A stretch of 64,000 nt of DNA from the NCBI RefSeq assembly GCF_002093115.1, contig NZ_NAAD01000016.1:41388-105387 (forward strand). The letters run 5' to 3'. Position numbers and translations under genes: made by a program. Shown in pieces: positions 36,109 through 45,129 of this stretch (position 1 is its first letter; each line of letters starts with the position of its first letter). Origin of the DNA: Geothermobacter hydrogeniphilus. GTDB lineage: Bacteria > Desulfobacterota > Desulfuromonadia > Desulfuromonadales > Geothermobacteraceae. The notes beneath the pieces were generated by a model, which was not told where the DNA came from, did not search any database, and was given only the letters and a program-made list of their open reading frames with translations.

Positions 36109-36987
36109 TCAGAAGCGGGTCCGCCATTTCAGCATGGCTGTCTTGCGGCCCAGTTCCAGGTCGAGACCGTGGCGGTCGCGCAACCGCTGCAGGGTGTCCA
36201 GGCGTTGGTCGCGGTTGGACTTGTGGGCGCCGTTGACGGCATTGTAGATGTTGCCCGAATACCAGCCCAGTTCGAAAAAGACCAGGATGCCGCCGAGAAC
36301 CTGGTTGTCGTTGTCGAATGCCTCGATGGCGGCAAGAATAAAGGCGGCGTTGAGCGCGAAGGAGATGCCGGCGTCACGAGTCCGGCCGACATAGAGCTGC
36401 CCGGCGCCAGGCAGCAGGGCCGACAGGCTGCCGGCCAGGAGAGGGGATTTTTCCTCCAGCTGCCGCAGCAGGTCGAGATCGGCCGCCAGTTCCGCGGCCT
36501 GTGGCTGGGCCAGGCGGGAGAGTTCGTTCCCGGCGGCGGAATAATCCTGTTGTTCAATAAAGGTCCAGGCAACCCGGTATCGGGCCGAAGGAGCCTGCTC
36601 CGGATGCAGTTCGCCCAGCAGCCGGTAGCGTTGTCGGGCCTGGGTATAAAGTCCCCGGCGAAAGGGGATCTCGGCGTAGAGCAGAGCCCCGCGGAGGGCC
36701 TCGGGGCTGGTCGGCCAGTTCTTCTGCAGCTGCTGCAGCTGTTCTTCCGCCTGCTCCCAGCGGTCCCCGGCCAGAAAGGCGCGGGCAATGCGCAACCGGG
36801 CGTGGGCCCCTTCGTCCGCTTGTGGATGCTGGAAAAGGAAGCGTTTGTATTCGGTGATGGCGCGGTAGTAATCGCCCTCGGCATAGAGGGAATCGGCAAA
36901 ATCGAGTTGCGGCAGGCCGGTGGCGGCAAAGGCCGGAGCGGCGACCATCAACAGCAGCAACAGGGTGGCGGGACACAGGCGGGACAT
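36109..36987 (-). CDS. TPR protein with C-terminal TM2-like membrane segment
   Basis: A 292-residue exported protein: signal peptide (MSRLCPATLLLLLMVAAPAF-A), tetratricopeptide-like repeats (about 28-165, with ADSLYAEGDYYRAITEYKRF) and a C-terminal region LLPGAGQLYVGRTRDAGISF followed by two hydrophobic helices (about 195-245), like the TM2/DUF5683 membrane proteins. Probably an envelope scaffold. AGGAG precedes the ATG. It forms a two-gene unit with the downstream PanE-like gene. No defined function. Confidence 0.75.
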   Translation of the reverse strand: MSRLCPATLLLLLMVAAPAFAATGLPQLDFADSLYAEGDYYRAITEYKRFLFQHPQADEGAHARLRIARAFLAGDRWEQAEEQLQQLQKNWPTSPEALRGALLYAEIPFRRGLYTQARQRYRLLGELHPEQAPSARYRVAWTFIEQQDYSAAGNELSRLAQPQAAELAADLDLLRQLEEKSPLLAGSLSALLPGAGQLYVGRTRDAGISFALNAAFILAAIEAFDNDNQVLGGILVFFELGWYSGNIYNAVNGAHKSNRDQRLDTLQRLRDRHGLDLELGRKTAMLKWRTRF

Positions 36988-37190
36988 GATCGCTCCTGGG
37001 CGGTTGGAGGCTTGTCAGTTCAGGATCCGGGCGCGTCTCGCGGGGATCGTCGACTTGCAAAAAGCGTGAGGGCTCGCTAAAATAAACCCCGGTTCGTCAA
37101 CGGCGGGATGTGCCAGCCGAATCCTAGCACAACGGCCCTTTTTCGAGCCAGACCAAATCCCTAAGTCCCTGTTTCTAAAGCCTTTCAGAA

Positions 37191-37219
37191 TTGACTTCAA
37201 AAACAGCCTGTGTTAAACT
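37191..37219 (+). promoter_or_regulatory. Start-proximal promoter of carD
   Basis: TTGACT (37191-37196), 17-bp spacer, TAAACT (37214-37219), 6 nt before the ATG at 37226. The strongest of the predicted leaderless promoters in this window. Confidence 0.75.
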
Positions 37220-37225
37220 GGAAAA

Positions 37226-37726
37226 ATGCAAAAAACAAATGAGTTCAAAATCGGCGATCGAGCGGTTTACCCGTCCCAGGGCGTGGGTGTCATTGAAGCA
37301 ATTGAGTCCCGCGAATTCTCCGGAGTAGAAAACAAATTTTACGTCCTGCGCATCGTTGACAGCGACATGACCATCATGGTTCCGGTGGGCAATGTTTCCC
37401 AGGTCGGTCTGCGGCGCCTGGTCAACAAGAAACAGGTGGCCACTGTCTATGAGCTGCTTGAAGACAAGGCGGACATGTCGGGGGGGGTGGCGTCCTGGAG
37501 CCGCCGGCAGCGTGAATACAACGAGAAGATCAAGTCGGGCGACCTGATGGAAGTTGCCGAGGTACTGCGCGAACTCTACCTGATCAAGGAAGACAAGGAA
37601 CTCTCCTACGGCGAAAAGAAGGTTCTGGAACTGGCGCGCAAGCTGCTGGTTTCCGAGATCGCTCTCGCCGAGGGCAAGGCCGAGGAAAAGATCGCCCAGC
37701 GAGTCGAGAGCATGCTGCTCAACTGA
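37226..37726 (+). CDS. carD: CarD family transcriptional regulator
   Basis: A 166-residue cytoplasmic protein. The N-terminal RNA-polymerase-interacting Tudor-like domain begins FKIGDRAVYPSQGVGVIEAI and includes FYVLRI and MTIMVPV; the C-terminal helical part contains W-S-R-R-Q-R-EYNEKIKSGD, the conserved tryptophan region that stabilises open complexes. CarD binds the RNA polymerase beta subunit at promoters. Mfd (6.1 kb) carries the same type of RID domain. It has its own promoter and terminator. No Shine-Dalgarno precedes the ATG. Confidence 0.93.
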   Translation: MQKTNEFKIGDRAVYPSQGVGVIEAIESREFSGVENKFYVLRIVDSDMTIMVPVGNVSQVGLRRLVNKKQVATVYELLEDKADMSGGVASWSRRQREYNEKIKSGDLMEVAEVLRELYLIKEDKELSYGEKKVLELARKLLVSEIALAEGKAEEKIAQRVESMLLN

Positions 37727-37753
37727 ATCGCTGCCGGCAGATACTGCACGAGG

Positions 37754-37780
37754 CCGGGCCGTTGCGCCCGGTCTTTTTTA
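37754..37780 (+). terminator. carD terminator
   Basis: CCGGGC (37754-37759) / GCCCGG (37766-37771) stem with a short loop, then TCTTTTTTATTT. Confidence 0.8.
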
Positions 37781-37784
37781 TTTA

Positions 37785-37852
37785 CCCTGAATCAGTGAGT
37801 GCCTTGTCGGCGGACAGCACTCGCCTTCCAACAGGAACTCACGGATTCAGGG
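37785..37852 (+). repeat. Dispersed repeat family C, internally deleted derivative
   Basis: Only the two ends of the element are present: CCCTGAATCAGTGAG plus CCTTGTCGGCGGACAGC on the left, joined to CTTCCAACAGGAACTCAC and GATTCAGGG on the right. About 95 bp of the interior found in full copies is missing. Confidence 0.8.
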
Positions 37853-37921
37853 TCTCCTCAATCAGCGAATCCTTCACCAGGTTCAGGTTGAACCGTAGAT
37901 GACACGAGCGGAGTTGGAAAG

Positions 37922-38620
37922 ATGGCAGTTCTGGCGTTGATTCCGGCCGCCGGTATCGGTCGGCGGATGGGGGCCGATGTCAGCAAGCAGTTTCTGACGC
38001 TCGCCGGTCGTCCGATCCTCGCCCACACCCTGGATATTTTCCAGTCCAGCTCCCTGGTCGATGCGATTATCCTGGTCGTGCCGCGGCAGGAGCAGGATCT
38101 CTGTCGTCGCCAGGTTCTTGCCTCCGGCCGTTATTCCAAACTGCGCCCGCTGGTTGACGGCGGTGCCGAACGTCAGGATTCGGTCCGCAACGGGTTGCGG
38201 GCAAGTGGTGCCGCCGCTGATGATATCGTCCTCATCCATGATGGCGTCCGGCCGTTGTTTGACCCGGGCCATCTGCCGGAACTGATTGACGCAGCAGAGA
38301 CAACCGGTGCCGCGGTTCTTGGGGTGCCGGTCAAGGATACCGTCAAGCGGGTCGCCGCTGGACGGGTCACGGAAACGCCGCCGCGCAGTGATCTGTGGCT
38401 GACACAGACACCGCAGGCCTTTCCCTTTGCCGTCATCGCCGAGGCCCATGAAAAGGCTCTGACAGAGGGCTTCGCCGGGACTGACGATGCCTCGCTGGTG
38501 GAACGCCTGGGGCGTCCGGTGGCGATGGTGGAAGGCGATTATCGCAATCTGAAAATCACCACTCCGGAGGACCTGCTGGTCGCCGAAGCCCTGATGGACA
38601 GAGGAGGGAACAGGCCATGA
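37922..38620 (+). CDS. ispD: 2-C-methyl-D-erythritol 4-phosphate cytidylyltransferase
   Basis: A 232-residue cytoplasmic enzyme of the MEP isoprenoid pathway. Starts [24 protein letters not shown], the CTP-binding loop, then [22 protein letters not shown] and [21 protein letters not shown] lies upstream of the ATG. It overlaps ispF by 4 bp (ATGA), so both consecutive MEP-pathway steps flanking IspE are coupled. Confidence 0.96.
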   Translation: MAVLALIPAAGIGRRMGADVSKQFLTLAGRPILAHTLDIFQSSSLVDAIILVVPRQEQDLCRRQVLASGRYSKLRPLVDGGAERQDSVRNGLRASGAAADDIVLIHDGVRPLFDPGHLPELIDAAETTGAAVLGVPVKDTVKRVAAGRVTETPPRSDLWLTQTPQAFPFAVIAEAHEKALTEGFAGTDDASLVERLGRPVAMVEGDYRNLKITTPEDLLVAEALMDRGGNRP

Positions 38621-39117
38621 TGCGTATTGGCCATGGTTATGATGTTCACCGCCTGGTTTCAGGCCGTCGACTGGTGATCGGAGGGGTCGAAATCCCTTAT
38701 CGCCTCGGCCTGCTTGGCCACTCCGATGCCGATGTGCTGCTGCACGCCATCTGCGACGCGGTTCTCGGCGCGGTCGCCGAAGGAGATATCGGCCGTCACT
38801 TTCCCGACAGCGATCCGGATTACGCCGGCATCGACAGCCGCAAGCTGCTGGCCGAATCGGTGCGCGTCGCCGAAGGCCGGGGCTACCGGATCGGCAACAT
38901 CGACGCCACCATCATCGCCCAGCAGCCGAAGATGGCGCCGCACATTCGCGCCATGGTCGAGAATATCGCCGGTGCCTGCGGGATCGATGTCCGCCAGGTC
39001 AACATCAAGGCCACCACCACCGAGGAACTCGGTTTCACCGGCCGCGGCGAGGGGATTGCCGCCCATGCCGTGGTGCTGCTGAAGAATGTCGACATCAGCG
39101 CCGAGCTGGATGTTTGA
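38617..39117 (+). CDS. ispF: 2-C-methyl-D-erythritol 2,4-cyclodiphosphate synthase
   Basis: A 166-residue trimeric zinc enzyme. [12 protein letters not shown] with D-x-[21 protein letters not shown] and [11 protein letters not shown] give the metal and substrate residues; the C-terminal [20 protein letters not shown] is also typical. It converts CDP-methylerythritol 2-phosphate to the cyclodiphosphate. Two adjacent ATGs (38617, 38620) are possible; the first is in the ATGA overlap with ispD. GAGGAGGG is upstream. Confidence 0.96.
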   Translation: MMRIGHGYDVHRLVSGRRLVIGGVEIPYRLGLLGHSDADVLLHAICDAVLGAVAEGDIGRHFPDSDPDYAGIDSRKLLAESVRVAEGRGYRIGNIDATIIAQQPKMAPHIRAMVENIAGACGIDVRQVNIKATTTEELGFTGRGEGIAAHAVVLLKNVDISAELDV

Positions 39118-39410
39118 AAACGGATAGAAGCAACCACGAAGGCAAGCAATTTCCACCACAGAGTCACAGAGGACACAAAGAGAATCTATAAGACGGGTTG
39201 GGATATTCGTCCTTCATGTTTTTGCGGGTTCGCGTCTGTGCTCTCTGTGACTCCGTAGTGTGGTTTACGCAGAAACGAAGAACTCGGCAACAACCCGTTT
39301 TCACCACAGTGGCGCCGAGGACACAAAGAGACTTCTGTAAAGAGAGGTTTAGGTGTTTGGGGTTCACCTCTGTGTTCTCTGTGACTCTGTGGTGAGATTC
39401 AAAGGTTTTA
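39118..39410. repeat. Two copies of CACAGAG-type inverted repeats (family D) between ispF and glnS
   Basis: The 300-bp gap has no gene. Copy one pairs CCACAGAGTCACAGAGGACA-CAAAGAG (39155-39181) with CTGTGCTCTCTGTGACTCCG (about 39235-39254). Copy two pairs CACCACAGTGGCGCCGAGGA-CACAAAGAG (39301-39329) with CTCTGTGTTCTCTGTGACTC-TGTGGTGAG (39366-39394). Each arm is itself built of short repeats. Confidence 0.75.
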
Positions 39411-39425
39411 GGATAAAAACTGATT

Positions 39426-41087
39426 ATGAGCGAAGCAATCACGACACCGAGCAATTTCATCCGCAACATCATCGATGCCGACCTCGCCGACGGCAGGCGC
39501 ACTGAGGTGGTGACCCGCTTCCCGCCGGAGCCGAACGGTTACCTGCATATCGGCCACGCCAAGAGCATCTGTCTCAATTTCGGCCTGGCCGAGAGCTACG
39601 GCGGTCGCTGCCACCTGCGCTTCGACGACACCAATCCGGCCAAAGAGGAGGATGAGTACGTCGAGGCGATCAAGCGGGACGTCGCCTGGCTCGGTTTCGA
39701 CTGGGGCGAGCATCTCTACTTCGCCTCCGACTACTTCGACCAGCTCTACGCCTGGGCGGTGCAGTTGATCAAGGACGGCAAGGCCTACGTCGACAGCCAG
39801 AGCGCCGAGCAGATGCGCGCCAATCGCGGCACCCTGACCGAGCCCGGCGTCGACAGCCCCTACCGGAACCGCAGTGTGGAGGAGAATCTTGATCTGTTCG
39901 AGCGGATGAAGCAGGGCGAGTTTCCGGACGGAGCCCACATCCTGCGGGCGAAGATCGACATGGCCTCGCCCAATCTCAACCTGCGCGACCCGGCGATGTA
40001 CCGGATTCTGCATGCCGAACATCACCGCACCGGCGACAGCTGGTGTATCTACCCGATGTACGACTTCGCCCACGGTCAGGAGGACTCCATCGAGGGGATC
40101 ACCCATTCGATCTGCACCCTTGAGTTCGAGGCCCATCGGCCCCTTTACGACTGGTTCATCGCCCAGCTCGGCATCCATGCCCCGCAGCAGATCGAGTTCG
40201 CCCGGCTCAACCTCTCCTATACGGTGATGAGCAAGCGCAAGCTGCTGCAGCTGGTCGAGGAGGGCCTGGTCGCCGGCTGGGATGATCCACGCATGCCGAC
40301 CATCTCCGGGATGCGCCGGCGCGGCTACCCGGCGGCGGCAATCCGTAATTTCTGCGAGCGCATCGGGGTCGGCAAGGCGGACGCCTGGATCGATCTGTCA
40401 GTGCTGGAAGACTGTGTCCGCGAGGTGCTCAATGAATCCGCCCTGCGGCGGATGGCGGTCCTCAAACCGCTCAAGGTGACGATTACCAACCTGCCGCAGC
40501 CGGAAATGGCCTGTCGCGGCGCCAACCACCCGCAGCAGCCGGAGCGCGGTGAGCGTGAACTGCTGCTGACCCGTGAGATCTACGTCGAGCGGGACGATTT
40601 CATGGAGGACGCGCCGCGCAAGTTCTTCCGTCTCGCCCCCGGCCGCGAGGTGCGGCTGCGCAACGCCTGCGTGATCAGGTGCGACGAGGTGATCAAGGAT
40701 GATGCCGGCGAGGTGATCGAACTGCGCTGCAGTTGCGACCCCGAGACCTTCGGCGCCAATCCTGCCGACGGCCGCAAAATCAAGGGCACCATCCACTGGG
40801 TTTCGGCTGTCCATGGCCGGCAGCTGCCGGTGCGGATCTACGACCGCCTGTTCCGGGAAGAAAATCCGGACAAGGCCGGCGACTTCCGCGATTGCCTCAA
40901 CCCCGAGTCACTGCACGAAACCCGCGCCTGGGTTGAACCGGCACTGCTCGATATCGCCCCGGGAGAAACCGTACAGTTCGAACGCACCGGCTACTTCACC
41001 GCCGACGCGATCGACTCAAAGCCCGGCGCCCCGGTCTTCAACCGTACCGCGACCCTGCGTGACAGCTGGGCGAAGGTGAAGAAATAG
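39426..41087 (+). CDS. glnS: Glutaminyl-tRNA synthetase
   Basis: A 553-residue class I synthetase. HIGH region [21 protein letters not shown] (about 33-52), [11 protein letters not shown] as the KMSKS loop (about 266) and [17 protein letters not shown] are typical of GlnRS, and the C-terminal two-barrel anticodon domain is complete. It charges tRNA-Gln directly, so the cell does not depend only on GatCAB. AGGAT lies rather far (about 12 nt) from the ATG. It follows a repeat-filled gap. Confidence 0.96.
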   Translation: MSEAITTPSNFIRNIIDADLADGRRTEVVTRFPPEPNGYLHIGHAKSICLNFGLAESYGGRCHLRFDDTNPAKEEDEYVEAIKRDVAWLGFDWGEHLYFASDYFDQLYAWAVQLIKDGKAYVDSQSAEQMRANRGTLTEPGVDSPYRNRSVEENLDLFERMKQGEFPDGAHILRAKIDMASPNLNLRDPAMYRILHAEHHRTGDSWCIYPMYDFAHGQEDSIEGITHSICTLEFEAHRPLYDWFIAQLGIHAPQQIEFARLNLSYTVMSKRKLLQLVEEGLVAGWDDPRMPTISGMRRRGYPAAAIRNFCERIGVGKADAWIDLSVLEDCVREVLNESALRRMAVLKPLKVTITNLPQPEMACRGANHPQQPERGERELLLTREIYVERDDFMEDAPRKFFRLAPGREVRLRNACVIRCDEVIKDDAGEVIELRCSCDPETFGANPADGRKIKGTIHWVSAVHGRQLPVRIYDRLFREENPDKAGDFRDCLNPESLHETRAWVEPALLDIAPGETVQFERTGYFTADAIDSKPGAPVFNRTATLRDSWAKVKK

Positions 41088-41099
41088 TCAAAAGGCTTA

Positions 41100-41212
41100 A
41101 AAGACAGCCACCAAGACGCCAAGAGCACCAAGAAGGACAAAACCAAAAAGATTTTCGGGTGTTCTTGGTGTTCTTGGTGTCTTGAGCGAACGCAGTGAGC
41201 GGGTGGCCCAAA
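41100..41212. repeat. Inverted repeat family B copy upstream of cysS
   Basis: Left arm GCCACCAAGACGCCAAGAGC-ACCAAG, right arm TTCTTGGTGTTCTTGGTGTC-TTGAGCG, ending GCAGTGAGCGGGTGGCC. Loop of about 35 bp. Confidence 0.75.
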
Positions 41213-41231
41213 AAATTTCAGGAGCGTTCCA

Positions 41232-42713
41232 ATGAGTCTGCGTGTTTACAATACCCTCAGCGGGAAGAAGGAAGAGTTCAAACCGATCGAGCCGGGCAAG
41301 GTGCGGATGTACGTCTGCGGCGTCACGGTTTACGACTATTGCCATATCGGCCACGCCCGCGCCAATATCGTCTTCGACATCATCTACCGCTACCTGCAGT
41401 ATGCCGGCTATGATGTCACCTACGTGCGCAACTACACCGACGTCGACGACAAGATCATCAAGCGCGCCAACGAGCGGGGCATCTCCAGCAGGGAGCTCTC
41501 CGAGGAGTTCATCCGTGCCTTCGACGAGGATATGGCGACCCTCGGCCTGGCGCTGCCGACCCATCAGCCGAAGGCGACCGACTATATCGCCGAGATCATC
41601 GCCATCTGCGAGAAGCTGATTTCCAAAGGTCTCGCCTATGAGGCCGGCGGCGACGTCTACTACCGGGTGCGGAAATTCCCCGGTTACCTGAAGCTCTCCA
41701 AGCGCAATATGGAGGAGATGCAGGCCGGAGCGCGCATCGCCCCGGGGGAGCAGAAGGAAGATCCGATGGATTTCGCCCTCTGGAAAGCGGCCAAGCCGGG
41801 TGAGCCGAGCTGGGAATCCCCCTGGGGCGCGGGGCGGCCGGGCTGGCACATCGAATGCTCGGCGATGAGCTCCTCGCTGCTCGGCGAGACCTTCGACATC
41901 CACGGCGGCGGCCGTGACCTGATCTTCCCCCACCACGAGAACGAGATCGCCCAGTCGGAAGGGGCGAGCGGCAAACCATTCGTCAACTACTGGCTGCACA
42001 ACGGCTTCGTCAATGTCGACCAGGAGAAGATGTCGAAATCCCTCGGCAACTTCTTCACTATCCGCGACATTCTCAAGAGCTACGATCCCGAGGTGCTGCG
42101 TTTCTTCATCCTCACCGCCCACTACCGTTCGCCGATCGACTTCTCCGACCAGAACCTCAAGGAGGCGAAGGCCGGCCTGAGCCGTTTCTACGAGGCTCTC
42201 AAGGCGGCGGATGAAACCCTGCGCAGCCACCCGTTGCCCGAGCGGCCCGTCTGCCCGGAGATCAGTGACGCCGAGCGGGAGATCTACGACCGGATCGAGA
42301 ACCTGGAGGATCTGTTTGCCGCGGCGATGGACGATGACTTCAACACTGCCGCCGCCATCGGCCACCTGTTCGAAGCGGTGCGCGGCATCAACCGGCTGAT
42401 CGGTGAAGCGCGTTTCGATGAGTGCAACCTGTCGCTGCGGGTGATCGAGGACGGCGCGAAAAAGCTGCGCGAACTCGGCGGCGTACTCGGTCTGTTCGGT
42501 TCCGACCCGGTTGCCTGGCTGGAAGGGCAGAAGAGCGCCGGGCTGCAAGGCGCGGGACTGAGCGCCGAGGCGATCGAGGAGTTGATCGAGGAACGCCGGG
42601 CGGCGCGGCAGAACCGCGACTTCGCCCGCGCCGACCAGATTCGCGACGCCCTCGCCGCGCAGGGGATCGAGCTGCTCGACTCCAAGGACGGGACGAGCTG
42701 GAAGGTCAAATAA
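41232..42713 (+). CDS. cysS: Cysteinyl-tRNA synthetase
   Basis: A 493-residue class I synthetase. [21 protein letters not shown] (about 27-47) carries the zinc cysteine and HIGH motif, [11 protein letters not shown] and [12 protein letters not shown] give the other zinc ligands, and [15 protein letters not shown] is the KMSKS loop (about 267). The C-terminal anticodon domain ends [19 protein letters not shown] precedes the ATG. It is followed by a strong terminator. Confidence 0.97.
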   Translation: MSLRVYNTLSGKKEEFKPIEPGKVRMYVCGVTVYDYCHIGHARANIVFDIIYRYLQYAGYDVTYVRNYTDVDDKIIKRANERGISSRELSEEFIRAFDEDMATLGLALPTHQPKATDYIAEIIAICEKLISKGLAYEAGGDVYYRVRKFPGYLKLSKRNMEEMQAGARIAPGEQKEDPMDFALWKAAKPGEPSWESPWGAGRPGWHIECSAMSSSLLGETFDIHGGGRDLIFPHHENEIAQSEGASGKPFVNYWLHNGFVNVDQEKMSKSLGNFFTIRDILKSYDPEVLRFFILTAHYRSPIDFSDQNLKEAKAGLSRFYEALKAADETLRSHPLPERPVCPEISDAEREIYDRIENLEDLFAAAMDDDFNTAAAIGHLFEAVRGINRLIGEARFDECNLSLRVIEDGAKKLRELGGVLGLFGSDPVAWLEGQKSAGLQGAGLSAEAIEELIEERRAARQNRDFARADQIRDALAAQGIELLDSKDGTSWKVK

Positions 42714-42738
42714 GTCGGGTTCGTTCAGAAAAACACGA

Positions 42739-42780
42739 AGCCCCCGCAACCGGGAACCGGTTCGGGGGCTTTTTATTTTT
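42739..42780 (+). terminator. cysS terminator
   Basis: AGCCCCCG (42739-42746) / CGGGGGCT (42763-42770) with inner ACCGG/CCGGT pairing and TTTTTATTTTTT. Confidence 0.9.
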
Positions 42781-42781
42781 T

Positions 42782-42951
42782 GGGGCCGCCAAGGCGCCAA
42801 GAAGGTCAAAAACCTTATTAACGCAGAGGCGGAGAGGGGCTGAGATGGAGAGAAAACCAAAAACAGCCTTTTGTTTTTTCTGCGTACTCTCCCTCTCTGC
42901 GACTCTCCGTTGAAAAAGGTTTTCTTGGCGCTCCTGGCGTCTTGGCGGCCC
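42782..42951. repeat. Nested inverted repeats: family D inside family B
   Basis: Outer arms GGGCCGCCAAGGCGCCAAGA (42783 on) and TCTTGGCGCTCCTGGCGTCT-TGGCGGCCC (to 42951). Inside lie ACGCAGAGGCGGAGAGGGGC (42821 on) and TCTGCGTACTCTCCCTCTCT-GCGACTCTCCGTT (to 42912), a second palindrome of a different family. Confidence 0.7.
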
Positions 42952-42956
42952 AAAGC

Positions 42957-44591
42957 CTACTGCCCGTACTTCTCCCGCAGCACCCGCTTGTTGATCTTGC
43001 CGACACTGGTCTTGTCGATCTCCTCCACCAGCCGCACCTTGAGCAGCAGCGCCTGTTTCGACATCATCCCCTTGTCGATGAACTCCCGGACCAGGCCGAC
43101 CAGTGATTTCTCGTCCGGGACCGCGTCCCCTTTCGGAACCACCAGCGCCAGCGGTCGCTCACCCCACTTGTCATCGACGATGCCGATCACCGCCACCTCG
43201 GCGACGGCCGGGTGCTGGCCGAGAATATCCTCCACCTCCAGCGACGAAAGCCATTCGCCGCCGACCTTGATCACGTCCTTGATCCGGTCGGTGATTTTAA
43301 CGTAGCGTTTCCGGTCCATGCCGGCGACATCGCCGGTGTGCAGGTAACCGCCGCGCCAGAGGGTCTCGGAGTTGCGGTGATCCTTCAGGTAACCCTGGGT
43401 CAGCCAGGGGGCGCGGACAACGATCTCACCGACCGACTCGCCGTCCGCGGGAACATCCCGTAACTCTTCATCGACCACCCGCAGATCGACCAGCGGTATC
43501 GGCCGCCCGGTTTTGCAGCGGATCTCGACCTCATCGTCGGCCGACAGGTCCTCTTCACCGATATGGGCAACGGTCAGCACCGGGCAGGTTTCCGACATGC
43601 CGTAACCGGCAAAGATGTCGATGCCGCGATCCAGGGCGGCGCGGCACATTGCCTGCGGCAGGGCGGCCCCGCCGATCAGCACCTTCCAGCCGCTCAGGTC
43701 GATGGTGTCGATTTTCGGGTGACTGAGCAGCATGTGCAGAATGGTCGGCACGCAGTGGGAGAGAGTGACACCCTCGTCCTTGATCAGCTCCAGCAGGGTG
43801 TCGGGCGCGTAACGTCCGGGATAGACCTGTTTGATACCGAGGGCGGTGGCGAGATAGGGGAAGCCCCAGGCGTGGACATGGAACATCGGCGTGATCGGCA
43901 TGTAGACATCTCCCTGGTGGAAGCGTCCCTGGCTGGTCGGGGTTCCCAGAGCGGCCAGTACCCCGAGGGTGTGCAGCACCAGCTGGCGGTGGCTGAAATA
44001 GACACCCTTGGGCATGCCGGTGGTGCCGGTGGTATAGAAGGTGGTGGCACGGGTGTTTTCGTCGAATTCGGGGAAATCGAACGTCGTAGGGCTCTCTTCC
44101 AGCAAGGCTTCGTATTCGCCGGCAAAGGCGACGGTTGAAGCGGGTGCGGAGTCCTCATCTTGCAGCAGAATGTAGTTTTTCACCGTGTCGATGCGGCCCT
44201 TGATTGCTTCGAGAATCGGCAGGAAGTCGGCATGAATCAGCAGCAGGTCGTCTTCGGCGTGGTCGATGGTGTAGAGAATCTGCTCCGGTGACAGGCGAAC
44301 ATTGACCGTGTGCAGCACCGCGCCGAGCATCGGCACGGCAAAAAAACACTCCAGGTAGCGGTGGCTGTCGTAATCCATCACCGCCACCGTGTCCCCCGCC
44401 TTGATGCCGAGTCGCTGCAGGGCGCCGGCCAGTTGGCAGACTCGCCGGCGGAAGGCACGGTAGTCGTGGCGGCGCAGTTCGCGGTAGACGATCTCCTGCT
44501 CCGGGTTGTCGACCACCGGGGCGTTGAAGAGGTTCTTGATCAGCAGGGGATAGGTATAGGCGGAGGCGGTGCGTTCGATCAATGTGGACAT
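42957..44591 (-). CDS. Long-chain acyl-CoA synthetase-like AMP-ligase
   Basis: A 544-residue acyl-adenylate-forming enzyme. The phosphate-binding motif TTFYTTGTTGMPKGVYFSH (about 170-188), GYGMSETCPVL and the late YLHTGDVAGMDRKRYVKITD-R, with KVGGEWLSSLEVE and K in VGKINKRVLR, are all present. It activates fatty or similar acids to CoA thioesters. It resembles the AlkK/medium-chain clade (FHVHAWGFPY). ATG 44591 has AAGGAG upstream; the longer frame is not needed. Genes for beta-oxidation occur at 50.5 kb but are not adjacent. Confidence 0.92.
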   Translation of the reverse strand: MSTLIERTASAYTYPLLIKNLFNAPVVDNPEQEIVYRELRRHDYRAFRRRVCQLAGALQRLGIKAGDTVAVMDYDSHRYLECFFAVPMLGAVLHTVNVRLSPEQILYTIDHAEDDLLLIHADFLPILEAIKGRIDTVKNYILLQDEDSAPASTVAFAGEYEALLEESPTTFDFPEFDENTRATTFYTTGTTGMPKGVYFSHRQLVLHTLGVLAALGTPTSQGRFHQGDVYMPITPMFHVHAWGFPYLATALGIKQVYPGRYAPDTLLELIKDEGVTLSHCVPTILHMLLSHPKIDTIDLSGWKVLIGGAALPQAMCRAALDRGIDIFAGYGMSETCPVLTVAHIGEEDLSADDEVEIRCKTGRPIPLVDLRVVDEELRDVPADGESVGEIVVRAPWLTQGYLKDHRNSETLWRGGYLHTGDVAGMDRKRYVKITDRIKDVIKVGGEWLSSLEVEDILGQHPAVAEVAVIGIVDDKWGERPLALVVPKGDAVPDEKSLVGLVREFIDKGMMSKQALLLKVRLVEEIDKTSVGKINKRVLREKYGQ

Positions 44592-44656
44592 GACAGGGCT
44601 CCTTGGCGAAAAGGGATATGGTGGAAAGGTAACTTTTGTTTGCCTGGACTGAATTC

Positions 44657-44685
44657 TGTCTAGCATGCACGGCCACGGGGCTCAA
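44657..44685 (-). promoter_or_regulatory. Acyl-CoA synthetase promoter
   Basis: Minus strand TTGAGC (44685-44680), 17-bp spacer, TAGACA (44662-44657). Confidence 0.6.
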
Positions 44686-44791
44686 GGAAAAAGGAGGAGG
44701 AAGGCGGATGGTTTCCTTTTTCTTTTCCCGAGCATTTTGCGGGACACAATTAATTTCAAGAATTCCCGGCCCTGTCTGCCCGCCATTCCCG

Positions 44792-44843
44792 TTCGGTAAG
44801 AAAGAGCTTGTCTTTTGGGGTGCCTGACGATAATCTTACCGAA
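44792..44843 (+). promoter_or_regulatory. hipBA promoter flanked by a perfect operator-like inverted repeat
   Basis: TTCGGTAAGA (44792-44801) and TCTTACCGAA (44834-44843) are perfect 10-bp inverted half-sites 32 bp apart. Between and over them is TTGTCT (44808-44813), a 17-bp spacer and TAATCT (44831-44836); the -10 overlaps the right half-site. This fits autorepression by HipB. Confidence 0.75.
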
Positions 44844-44871
44844 AAGGAAGATTTGTGTTCGCGGAGGGCCC

Positions 44872-45126
44872 ATGGTTGCCGAAAAAATATCGTACGGGAA
44901 GATTGATGGTCTTGAACAACTGGGAGTGGTGATCCGCCAGGCGCGCAAGGAACAGGGGGTGACCCAGGAAGAGCTTTCTGCCCTGGTCGGCGTGGGGCCA
45001 CGGCTGATCGGAGAGATTGAGCGTGGGAAACCGACAGCGGAAATCGGCAAGGTGTTCCGGCTGCTGTCCGGCCTCGGCCTGTCGCTGTCTATCCAGCCCC
45101 GTACATCCAGAGACTGGCGGGAGTAA
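44872..45126 (+). CDS. hipB: HipB-like antitoxin / XRE transcriptional regulator
   Basis: An 84-residue protein with a Cro/C1-type helix-turn-helix (about 18-70: LGVVIRQARKEQGVTQEELS, VGPRLIGEIERGKPTAEIGK). GGAGGG precedes ATG 44872; the frame is open upstream but the -10 box and operator lie there. The stop is 3 bp before hipA, so they form an operon. In type II HipBA systems HipB neutralises HipA and represses the promoter. Confidence 0.9.
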   Translation: MVAEKISYGKIDGLEQLGVVIRQARKEQGVTQEELSALVGVGPRLIGEIERGKPTAEIGKVFRLLSGLGLSLSIQPRTSRDWRE

Positions 45127-45129
45127 ACC

